Shown one piece after another: positions 22,778-26,121 of a stretch of DNA of 26,121 bases. The notes under the pieces are model-generated. The model was not told where the DNA came from. It saw only the letters and a list, made by a program, of their open reading frames with translations, and made no database searches. A program made the position numbers and the translations under genes. The stretch lies in IMG/VR virus record IMGVR_UViG_3300030104_005833, positions 1 through 26,121 of that record, one strand, 5' to 3'. Source of the stretch: a virus. The stretch's first letter is position 1. Each line of letters begins with the position of its first letter.

Positions 22778-22797
22778 CAATATCAAATAAAAGTAGT
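22778..22797 (-). promoter_or_regulatory. Class 1 phage promoter ACTACTTT-N9-TTG
   Basis: Perfect match with nine-base spacing. Predicted +1 is G at 22778, driving the 0.96 kb non-coding region. A six-base hairpin with a three-base loop lies eight bases upstream (22806-22820), as at the 23286 promoter. Confidence 0.75.
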
Positions 22798-22842
22798 CAA
22801 AAGACGTTTCTGAAAGAAACCTAAAATACAATAAAAATAAAA

Positions 22843-22866
22843 GACAAGATACCGAAGTACCTTGCC
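22843..22866 (-). terminator. Strong terminator with UUCG tetraloop
   Basis: GGCAAGGTAC pairs with GTATCTTGTC (two G-T pairs) around TTCG, followed on the minus strand by TTTTATTTTTATT. It ends the 123-residue gene. Confidence 0.93.
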
Positions 22867-22879
22867 TTTATGGTTAGCA

Positions 22880-23251
22880 TTAAACAGACATATCTGCTTT
22901 AGCTGTCTCCTCAACACCGCTATAATCAAAGTCATCATCAGATGCAGATATAGCAGAAGCTAAATGAGATACTTGTATGAAAGGAGTTTTACCATTTCTT
23001 TTCTGAACGGTAGCTCTATAAGAACCTCCTATCTCAACTCCCAACTGGAAATTGTTCTCATACATACAAGCCTGACGAGTTACTAATCCTTTAGCACTCT
23101 CAAACTCAATAGTACAACTTCTCCAAGAAGTACCATTCTCATTGAGTCTTGGCTCATCAGCAATCCATTTTAGCTTTGCACCATAAATAGTTGCTTCCTT
23201 TACTAACTCTCCGCTTGGTAGAGTCTTGTTTTCAAATTTTGAAACTGACAT
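22880..23251 (-). CDS. Hypothetical protein, 123 aa, possibly OB-fold
   Basis: The strand-rich body (IYGAKLKWIADEPRL; SCTIEFESAKGLVTRQACMY; GGSYRATVQKRNGKTPFIQV) and an acidic tail (SDDDFDYSGVEETAKAD) are compatible with a small single-strand DNA-binding or OB-fold protein, but no motif proves it. It is a monocistronic unit: a class 1 promoter variant at 23286-23305 and a strong terminator at 22843-22866. Confidence 0.72.
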   Translation of the reverse strand: MSVSKFENKTLPSGELVKEATIYGAKLKWIADEPRLNENGTSWRSCTIEFESAKGLVTRQACMYENNFQLGVEIGGSYRATVQKRNGKTPFIQVSHLASAISASDDDFDYSGVEETAKADMSV

Positions 23252-23285
23252 AATAAATTAAATTTTAAGTTGAACAATAAATTAT

Positions 23286-23305
23286 CCAACACAATTAAAA
23301 GTAGC
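23286..23305 (-). promoter_or_regulatory. Class 1 phage promoter, variant GCTACTTT-N9-TGG
   Basis: Two substitutions from the consensus with spacing kept. Predicted +1 near 23286-23287, 35 bases before the ATG at 23251. It is preceded at eight bases by GTTTAT/ATAAAC (23314-23328) and further by the palindromic hairpin GCTGAGC/GCTCAGC (about 23331-23348). Confidence 0.6.
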
Positions 23306-23386
23306 TAAAAGCCGTTTATGAAATAAACTTAGCTGAGCTTGCTCAGCGTTATACTAAACTATCTACCCCGGAGGTGTCAAAAAAAT

Positions 23387-23406
23387 AAGGGGAACTTAAT
23401 CCCCTT
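23387..23406 (-). terminator. Strong terminator after the 103-residue gene
   Basis: AAGGGGA pairs with TCCCCTT, followed on the minus strand by ATTTTTTT. The TAA stop of the gene sits at the base of the stem. Confidence 0.9.
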
Positions 23407-23716
23407 AAAAGCTTAGTATGACATCATGTCCATTCAATCCTGGATGGCTCTCAACTTGTTTTGCAAACTCATAGTTGTTAGTTGTTAAAATCACAATACC
23501 ATTATCTCCATAGTACTCATCCATATGTTCTTTAGCAGAAAACCAGTTATTAAACTTATATATTCTGCTTGAACCATAAACTTGAGTATCTACTTTATAG
23601 TTAAATCCATCCTTGACCTTAGAGATTTCTTTATGTAAATCCCATTGTTTCTTTTTTAAGTCTGTGATTTCTTTAACTAATTTTTCAAGCTCTTTTAGCT
23701 TTTCATACTTTTCCAT
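23405..23716 (-). CDS. Hypothetical protein with N-terminal coiled coil, 103 aa
   Basis: Residues 1-34 (KLKELEKLVKEITDLKKKQW) form a basic coiled coil; the rest is a mixed domain (SSRIYKFNNWFSAKEHMDEY; NGIVILTTNNYEFAKQVES). Its 5' leader carries structured RNA C (23747-23820) starting at the class 1 promoter +1. Function unknown. Confidence 0.72.
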   Translation of the reverse strand: MEKYEKLKELEKLVKEITDLKKKQWDLHKEISKVKDGFNYKVDTQVYGSSRIYKFNNWFSAKEHMDEYYGDNGIVILTTNNYEFAKQVESHPGLNGHDVILSF

Positions 23717-23746
23717 AATAAATAATTTAAGGTTAATAAAAATTGT

Positions 23747-23820
23747 GGGACAGATAGTAAGCAGGTAATTACTTCTGCTCCCCTATCTCTGTGCATGCCC
23801 TTTAGATAGTTAACTGTCCC
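23747..23820 (-). ncRNA. Structured leader RNA C, 74 nt
   Basis: GGGACAG pairs with CTGTCCC as a terminal stem; inside, CTATCT pairs with AGATAG and GCAG pairs with CTGC, forming a three-way junction. The first base of the stem (G at 23820) is the G of the TTG of the class 1 promoter, so the stem starts at +1. The 3' side continues ACAATTTTTATT and leads to the ATG at 23716. It could be an attenuator, a 5' end protector or a processed small RNA. Its length is tRNA-like but no T-loop or anticodon arm is found. Confidence 0.65.
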
Positions 23821-23839
23821 AATAAAAATAAAAAGTAGT
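23820..23839 (-). promoter_or_regulatory. Class 1 phage promoter ACTACTTT-N9-TTG
   Basis: Perfect match; predicted +1 G at 23820 coincides with the first base of the terminal stem of RNA C. Confidence 0.8.
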
Positions 23840-23859
23840 TAGGGTTAAAGAAGAAGAAA

Positions 23860-23874
23860 CCCGCATAATGCGGG
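23860..23874 (-). terminator. Terminator after the 62-residue gene
   Basis: CCCGCA pairs with TGCGGG around a three-base loop, followed on the minus strand by TTTCTTCTTCTTT, 6 bases after the stop. Confidence 0.75.
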
Positions 23875-23880
23875 CTAACC

Positions 23881-24069
23881 TTAATTCAATGAGGTCAAGA
23901 TATGTCCATTAGACAGAGCATCATTGATTAACAGATACTCATACTTGATTTCCTCAAGCTGACTTTCTGTACAATCTTCAAGCTCTTCTCTTGAAACTTT
24001 ACTTTCTTCTGTTACTGGTATTACTCTTTGAAGATCCAGTATATCTTCTATCAAATGCTTAACATACAT
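23881..24069 (-). CDS. Small hypothetical acidic protein, 62 aa
   Basis: Helical and acidic (VKHLIEDILDLQRVIPVTEE; SREELEDCTESQLEEIKYEY); not recognised. It starts 27 bases after the predicted +1 of its own class 1 promoter and ends in a terminator. Confidence 0.7.
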   Translation of the reverse strand: MYVKHLIEDILDLQRVIPVTEESKVSREELEDCTESQLEEIKYEYLLINDALSNGHILTSLN

Positions 24070-24095
24070 AGCTAATAAATTTAAAGGTTAATAAT

Positions 24096-24115
24096 CAAAA
24101 AAAATAAAAAGTAGT
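24096..24115 (-). promoter_or_regulatory. Class 1 phage promoter ACTACTTT-N9-TTG
   Basis: Perfect match; predicted +1 G at 24096, giving a 26-base leader to the ATG at 24069 that contains TTATTAACCTTTAAATT. Confidence 0.8.
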
Positions 24116-24127
24116 ATTGCAAAAAAA

Positions 24128-24205
24128 GTTATGCTGCATCGGCCCGTCCTATACTGCAGTACTTAACAGACTTCTGACCACACTCAACCATACCCGCAGC
24201 ATAAC
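24128..24205 (-). ncRNA. Structured RNA B, 78 nt, with own terminator
   Basis: GTTATGCTGC pairs perfectly with GCAGCATAAC as a 10-base terminal stem, followed by seven Ts on the minus strand (24121-24127). Inside are GTATGGTTG, TACTGCAGTA and TAGGACGGG, the same blocks as in RNA A. It follows RNA D directly, separated by five Ts, so both come from the promoter at 24367. Confidence 0.72.
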
Positions 24206-24210
24206 AAAAA

Positions 24211-24367
24211 GAGTAGTATCACAGGCGTACATTCCTGCTCCTATGTAACTGAAGATAACCCAGCCATTTAGTTATCATCCTTAAGGCTTTACTCAAAGAT
24301 ATTACATATGTCTCACAATTCCCCCCTCCTGCTAGCTAGGCATAGGTCAAGTGTTGGCATACTACTC
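24211..24367 (-). ncRNA. Structured RNA D, 157 nt, with own terminator
   Basis: GAGTAGTAT pairs perfectly with ATACTACTC as terminal stem, followed by TTTTT on the minus strand. The first G is +1 of the class 1 promoter. Inside, CCTATG pairs with CATAGG, GATAAC with GTTATC and CAGG with CCTG. A C-to-G biased patch (AGGAGGGGGG) lies in the 5' third. No coding frame fits. Not recognised as any known RNA. Confidence 0.72.
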
Positions 24368-24386
24368 AAAAAAAATAAAAAGTAGT
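24367..24386 (-). promoter_or_regulatory. Class 1 phage promoter ACTACTTT-N9-TTG
   Basis: Perfect match; predicted +1 G at 24367 is the first base of the terminal stem of RNA D. The unit it drives holds no protein gene before the next promoter at 24096. Confidence 0.82.
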
Positions 24387-24387
24387 A

Positions 24388-24409
24388 CTGCCCTACATTA
24401 GTAAGGCAG
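24388..24409 (-). terminator. Terminator hairpin overlapping the stop of the 53-residue gene
   Basis: CTGCCTTAC pairs with GTAGGGCAG (one G-T pair) around TAAT, which holds the TAA stop. The T-run comes six bases later and is shared with the next promoter. Confidence 0.7.
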
Positions 24410-24559
24410 CATAGATATAAGCAATTGATGCTCAATTTGCTTTAACACATCTATAGAATCCTTCTCAAGTTCCTCCCTTGTATAAGGTTCAGGAGAATCT
24501 ATAAGAAGAAAATTGTCTTTTTGTAACTCTAAAATTGAGTTGATTAGTTCTTGTTTCAT
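24398..24559 (-). CDS. Small hypothetical protein, 53 aa
   Basis: An ATG at 24559 opens 53 codons: two helices (MKQELINSILELQKDNFLL; TREELEKDSIDVLKQIEHQL) joined by SPEPY. It has its own class 1 promoter, a 65-base leader with an attenuator-like hairpin, the ATTAACCTTAAAT leader block and a stop inside a terminator loop, all as in its neighbours. Confidence 0.75.
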   Translation of the reverse strand: MKQELINSILELQKDNFLLIDSPEPYTREELEKDSIDVLKQIEHQLLISMLPY

Positions 24560-24583
24560 AATAAATTATTTAAGGTTAATATC

Positions 24584-24606
24584 AAAAAAATAAGCGAACC
24601 CACGCT
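24584..24606 (-). promoter_or_regulatory. Attenuator-like hairpin in the leader of the 53-residue gene
   Basis: On the minus strand AGCG pairs with CGCT around six bases, followed by TATTTTTTT, between +1 (24625) and the ATG (24559). The stem is short; an alternative pairing of AACC with GGTT further upstream would break it. Confidence 0.45.
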
Positions 24607-24624
24607 ATCATCTGCAGGTTGACT

Positions 24625-24644
24625 CAAGAAAAATAAAAAGTAGT
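24625..24644 (-). promoter_or_regulatory. Class 1 phage promoter ACTACTTT-N9-TTG
   Basis: Perfect match; predicted +1 G at 24625 for the 53-residue gene. Confidence 0.8.
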
Positions 24645-24666
24645 AAGCGGTTATACAAAAAATAAC

Positions 24667-24684
24667 GGGAATTATATTATTCCC
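24667..24684 (-). terminator. Terminator overlapping the stop of the 43-residue gene
   Basis: GGGAAT pairs with ATTCCC around AATATA, which carries the start of the TAA stop, followed on the minus strand by GTTATTTTTT. Confidence 0.82.
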
Positions 24685-24803
24685 ATTATTCCAAGTACAC
24701 ATGGTACTATTATACATAAGTCTATAACAGACGTTAATGTAGTAGCAAGTACTTTCTCTCCAGTGCTACCTCTGAAGTCCTTTAATAAATATATAGTTAA
24801 CAT
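24672..24803 (-). CDS. Small membrane protein, 43 aa
   Basis: An ATG at 24803 opens 43 codons; residues about 22-43 (TTLTSVIDLCIIVPCVLGIM) form one hydrophobic span at the C-terminus after a polar start (MLTIYLLKDFRGSTGEK). It has its own class 1 promoter at 24835 and a terminator that overlaps its stop. Confidence 0.7.
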   Translation of the reverse strand: MLTIYLLKDFRGSTGEKVLATTLTSVIDLCIIVPCVLGIMGII

Positions 24804-24834
24804 AGTTTTAGTTTTAAATTAATATTAAGGTTAT

Positions 24835-24854
24835 CAAGAAGAATATAAAGTAGT
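24835..24854 (-). promoter_or_regulatory. Class 1 phage promoter ACTACTTT-N9-TTG
   Basis: Perfect match; predicted +1 G at 24835, giving a 31-base leader with ATAACCTTAA before the ATG at 24803. Confidence 0.8.
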
Positions 24855-24873
24855 TGGGGTTATACAAAAAGAT

Positions 24874-24894
24874 ATATCAGAATTTATCTGATAT
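24874..24894 (-). terminator. Terminator overlapping the stop of the 112-residue gene
   Basis: ATATCAGA pairs with TCTGATAT around a five-base loop; the TGA stop is in the 3' arm. The minus strand continues ATCTTTTT. Confidence 0.82.
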
Positions 24895-25215
24895 AGTCTT
24901 TACTAAGTTATTCTGGTGTATTTTATTCCATACATCTTTGGATATTCCAAATCTGTATTTATAATGCCAGTTACCTGTATCTGATGTGTAGTCATATTCT
25001 ACAATCTTGAGGTTACCATGGTTAGATATAACTCTCATTTGAATATATCTTTCCATATCTCCCATATTTGACATGAAGTCATTATAGATTTCAACAACTT
25101 TATCATCATGAGATACATGTTGGATTACTTTAGGACCCCAACTACGTACTGTTGTGTGCATATCATTTGAGGTGTTAAGTTTTGTGCAATCAAATTGCGT
25201 GTAAAAATTTGTCAT
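24877..25215 (-). CDS. Hypothetical protein, 112 aa
   Basis: Not recognised. It is soluble with mixed strands (MERYIQMRVISNHGNLKIVE; DTGNWHYKYRFGISKDVW), suggesting a single alpha/beta domain. It has its own class 1 promoter (+1 at 25251) and ends in a terminator that contains its stop. Confidence 0.75.
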   Translation of the reverse strand: MTNFYTQFDCTKLNTSNDMHTTVRSWGPKVIQHVSHDDKVVEIYNDFMSNMGDMERYIQMRVISNHGNLKIVEYDYTSDTGNWHYKYRFGISKDVWNKIHQNNLVKTISDKF

Positions 25216-25250
25216 TATTTTAAATTTAAGGTTATGTGAATAATATTATT

Positions 25251-25270
25251 CAAAAGAGAAATAAAGTAGT
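25251..25270 (-). promoter_or_regulatory. Class 1 phage promoter ACTACTTT-N9-TTG
   Basis: Perfect match; predicted +1 G at 25251, 36 bases before the ATG at 25215, with ATAACCTTAAATT in the leader. Confidence 0.82.
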
Positions 25271-25282
25271 TATGAAAAAACA

Positions 25283-25299
25283 TAGAGACTTAGTCTCCA
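25283..25299 (-). terminator. Terminator with the stop codon as its loop
   Basis: TGGAGAC pairs with GTCTCTA (one G-T pair) around TAA, which is the stop of the 26-residue gene; TGTTTTTT follows on the minus strand. Confidence 0.8.
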
Positions 25300-25370
25300 T
25301 ATTTATTATTTAGTTTATACTGAAAGTATAATAGAATCATTACCAGAATTGTAGTAGCTATTGTATTCAT
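25290..25370 (-). CDS. Single-span membrane microprotein, 26 aa
   Basis: The ATG at 25370 overlaps the TGA of the upstream membrane gene as ATGA, and the TAA stop is the loop of a terminator. The product is one hydrophobic span (NTIATTILVMILLYFQYKL) with a polar end. The two junctions support translation despite its size. Confidence 0.68.
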   Translation of the reverse strand: MNTIATTILVMILLYFQYKLNNKYGD

Positions 25371-25585
25371 GACGTTACAATTTTATCTCTGCATGCCATT
25401 GCACCTCTGAATAATCCTACTGATAGGGTTACAAAGAATATGCATGCAAATGTTCCAGCCATCATACCATACTTAGGACCTAAAGAGATTAAGTCAAGTA
25501 TACCATATAAGCTTACTACTCCGGTTAATATAGCAAGTATCATATACGTATGATACATTACTGTTAATTGTGTTTTTCTTTTCAT
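25367..25585 (-). CDS. Small membrane protein with two spans, 72 aa
   Basis: Hydrophobic segments at about 9-31 (MYHTYMILAILTGVVSLYGI) and 42-60 (GTFACIFFVTLSVGLF) flank a short loop; both ends are basic. It is the first gene after the class 1 promoter at 25618 and is ATGA-coupled to the 26-residue microprotein. Early phage membrane proteins may alter the host envelope; unproven here. Confidence 0.72.
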   Translation of the reverse strand: MKRKTQLTVMYHTYMILAILTGVVSLYGILDLISLGPKYGMMAGTFACIFFVTLSVGLFRGAMACRDKIVTS

Positions 25586-25617
25586 TTTATTTGGTTTTAA
25601 TTAAACATTTATATTTT

Positions 25618-25637
25618 CAAGCTAGATATAAAGTAGT
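25618..25637 (-). promoter_or_regulatory. Class 1 phage promoter ACTACTTT-N9-TTG
   Basis: Perfect match; predicted +1 G at 25618 for the 72/26-residue membrane gene pair. Its ACTACTTT is also part of the 3' arm and tail of the terminator at 25632-25658. Confidence 0.8.
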
Positions 25638-25658
25638 TGTGATGATGAATGAACTACT
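25632..25658 (-). terminator. Terminator of the first leftward unit
   Basis: AGTAGTT pairs perfectly with AACTACT around 13 bases, followed on the minus strand by TTATAT. It overlaps the next promoter. Confidence 0.7.
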
Positions 25659-25766
25659 ATGTATATGTATATTAAACATACACACAGTAGAATCCACTCC
25701 AGTGACACCATGGTCACCATGTAACCAAACAAACTAAATCTTTCCAGCTATGAAAAAATTATTATC
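25632..25766 (-). ncRNA. First leftward transcript, about 135 nt, non-coding or encoding a micropeptide
   Basis: It runs from the class 1 +1 (G at 25766) to the terminator at 25632-25658. It contains a GTGAC/GTCAC hairpin near 25700-25715. A 32-codon frame from 25720 to 25622 would encode a hydrophobic peptide (SLEWILLCVCLIYIYIVV), but its end runs through the terminator and the next promoter, so I am not sure it is used. Confidence 0.5.
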
Positions 25767-25785
25767 AATAGCAAAAAAAAGTAGT
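25766..25785 (-). promoter_or_regulatory. Class 1 phage promoter ACTACTTT-N9-TTG, rightmost copy
   Basis: Perfect match; predicted +1 G at 25766. It is the outermost leftward promoter, 16 bases from the G-rich tract. Confidence 0.8.
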
Positions 25786-25801
25786 TTACTGTGTGTTGGT
25801 A

Positions 25802-25835
25802 GGGGGTAGGCCAGAGGGGTGGGGTGGGAGGGGGG
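25802..25835 (+). other. G-rich tract able to form a G-quadruplex
   Basis: Within 34 bases the plus strand has G-runs of 5, 4, 4, 3 and 6, the last four separated by single bases (GGGG-T-GGGG-T-GGG-A-GGGGGG). In a genome this poor in G+C it stands out at once. It lies in the 280-base gap between the leftward and rightward transcription units, which otherwise has no gene. Confidence 0.85.
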
Positions 25836-25889
25836 TCTAATATATAATACCCACTTCAACTTATTGCACATTATTTTTCCATATACCGT

Positions 25890-25917
25890 TGTATCTAAAA
25901 AAAGTTATTATATTTGT
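25890..25917 (+). promoter_or_regulatory. Plus-strand Bacteroidota-type promoter
   Basis: TTG near 25890 is followed after 17 bases by TATATTTG (about 25910-25917), matching the Bacteroidota -7 consensus TAnnTTTG with a -33 TTG. It points towards the rightward gene at 26061, with the +1 near 25923-25926. Confidence 0.5.
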
Positions 25918-25947
25918 GATGTTCAAATATATTTTCATATTCTTCCT

Positions 25948-25977
25948 GAAGGGCTGCTCTAGTTAGTGGCCCTTTTT
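25948..25977 (+). terminator. Terminator-like hairpin in the rightward leader (possible attenuator)
   Basis: AAGGGC pairs with GCCCTT around 14 bases and is followed by TTTTTC on the plus strand. It sits between the plus-strand promoter and the first rightward gene and faces rightwards only, so it would stop or regulate that transcript. The 85 bases after it are A/T-rich and may hold a second promoter. Confidence 0.7.
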
Positions 25978-26060
25978 CTATGGTAGTGTATGGGGCAATA
26001 TTAAAATTTTTTTTGTATATTAGTATATATACGTATTTTAATAACTAAAAAAAAGAAATT

Positions 26061-26121
26061 ATGCCAAGAGGTAAAGGAACATATGGATCTAAAGTAGGTA
26101 GACCATCCAAAAAAAAGAAAA
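26061..26121 (+). CDS. First rightward gene, cut off by window edge
   Basis: An ATG at 26061 opens a frame reading MPRGKGTYGSKVGRPSKKKK to the edge. The very basic Gly/Lys/Arg start resembles short conserved proteins of unknown function that open the other arm of some Bacteroidota and marine phages. Only 20 residues are visible, so the length and role cannot be judged. Confidence 0.65.
   Translation, partial: MPRGKGTYGSKVGRPSKKKK

Larger units (their letters stand above)
21819..22778 (-). ncRNA. Candidate large ornate non-coding RNA, about 960 nt
   Basis: Transcription should start at the class 1 promoter (+1 G at 22778); the next firm end is the hairpin at 21819-21854. No protein frame is supported. 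The minus strand carries a dense set of long-range stems: GGCTAAA/TTTAGCC (22475-22503), an 11-base pairing (22380-22452), AATGGGT/ACCCATT (22304-22347) with an inner hairpin (22325-22340), a 13-base pairing (22228-22293), a multi-helix domain (22060-22169), TGGTAGT/ACTACCA (21997-22041), TACCGT/ACGGTA (21902-21965) and ATAGTTT/AAACTAT (21862-21889). It may be one RNA or several processed from one precursor, since two internal stems carry terminator-like tails. Confidence 0.65.

Noticed and set aside
19820-24400. tRNA genes in the non-coding stretches
   Set aside because: Several terminal stems are 7 bases and enclosed lengths of 74-78 bases are tRNA-like, but no T-loop (TTCRANY), D-arm pattern or anticodon arm can be placed on either strand.
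1-26121. CRISPR array, insertion sequence, integrase or attachment site
   Set aside because: No evenly spaced direct repeats, transposase-like frame or integrase was seen; the repeated AGTAGT elements are single promoter copies at unequal distances.
1-26121. Stop-codon reassignment as in some crAss-like phages
   Set aside because: TAA and TGA end most genes at precise coupling junctions, TAG ends one, and no gene has an internal in-frame TAG or TGA.

Overview
This window looks like the early and replication half of a double-stranded DNA phage genome, probably crAss-like or a related marine phage, infecting a member of the Bacteroidota. The evidence is a very AT-rich sequence and tightly packed genes nearly all on the minus strand. 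Leaders lack Shine-Dalgarno sequences and are A/T-rich (for example ATTAACCTTAAATT before the start codon). There is a phage replication and recombination set, and a ClpS homologue of Bacteroidota type. The lineage is an inference; no hallmark structural gene lies in the window. Stops are TAA, TGA and rarely TAG, so there is no sign of recoding.

Layout, read in the direction of transcription (right to left). 25.8-26.1 kb is a divergence point. It holds a dense G-quadruplex-forming tract, a plus-strand promoter with a terminator-like leader hairpin, and the start of a rightward gene. 21.3-25.8 kb is a string of very small genes and non-coding units, each behind a copy of one strict motif, ACTACTTT-N9-TTG, found 11 times. 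In two units the G of TTG is the first base of the terminal stem of a structured RNA, which marks it as the likely +1. I read this as an early phage promoter, perhaps for a phage-encoded RNA polymerase. Terminator hairpins often swallow the stop codon of the small gene before them.

Between 19.8 and 24.4 kb about 2.5 kb carries no convincing protein gene but is full of long inverted repeats, multi-helix domains, GNRA-type tetraloops and U-run terminators on the minus strand. The candidates are a roughly 0.96 kb RNA (21.8-22.8 kb), a roughly 0.6 kb RNA (20.7-21.3 kb), a tandem pair (24.13-24.37 kb), a 5' leader RNA (23.75-23.82 kb) and a structured 3' region (19.87-20.17 kb). Two of them share a core with a compensatory base-pair change. 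I recognise none as tRNA, riboswitch or known ribozyme; this is the best candidate here for an undescribed system.

17.2-21.8 kb carries small accessory genes, many behind a second motif (AATCAATTWAT), plus a stand-alone polynucleotide 3'-phosphatase. 1-17.1 kb is the replication, recombination and accessory block: HNH nuclease, SF2 helicase, ClpS-like adaptor, HTH/RHH regulator, a chain of tiny ATGA-coupled genes, uracil-DNA glycosylase, DnaB-type helicase, Sak4-like recombinase, SSB-like protein, TOPRIM primase, GIY-YIG nuclease, a MoxR ATPase/VWA metallopeptidase-like pair, and a truncated PD-(D/E)XK exonuclease. One lone gene (10566-10880) points the other way.
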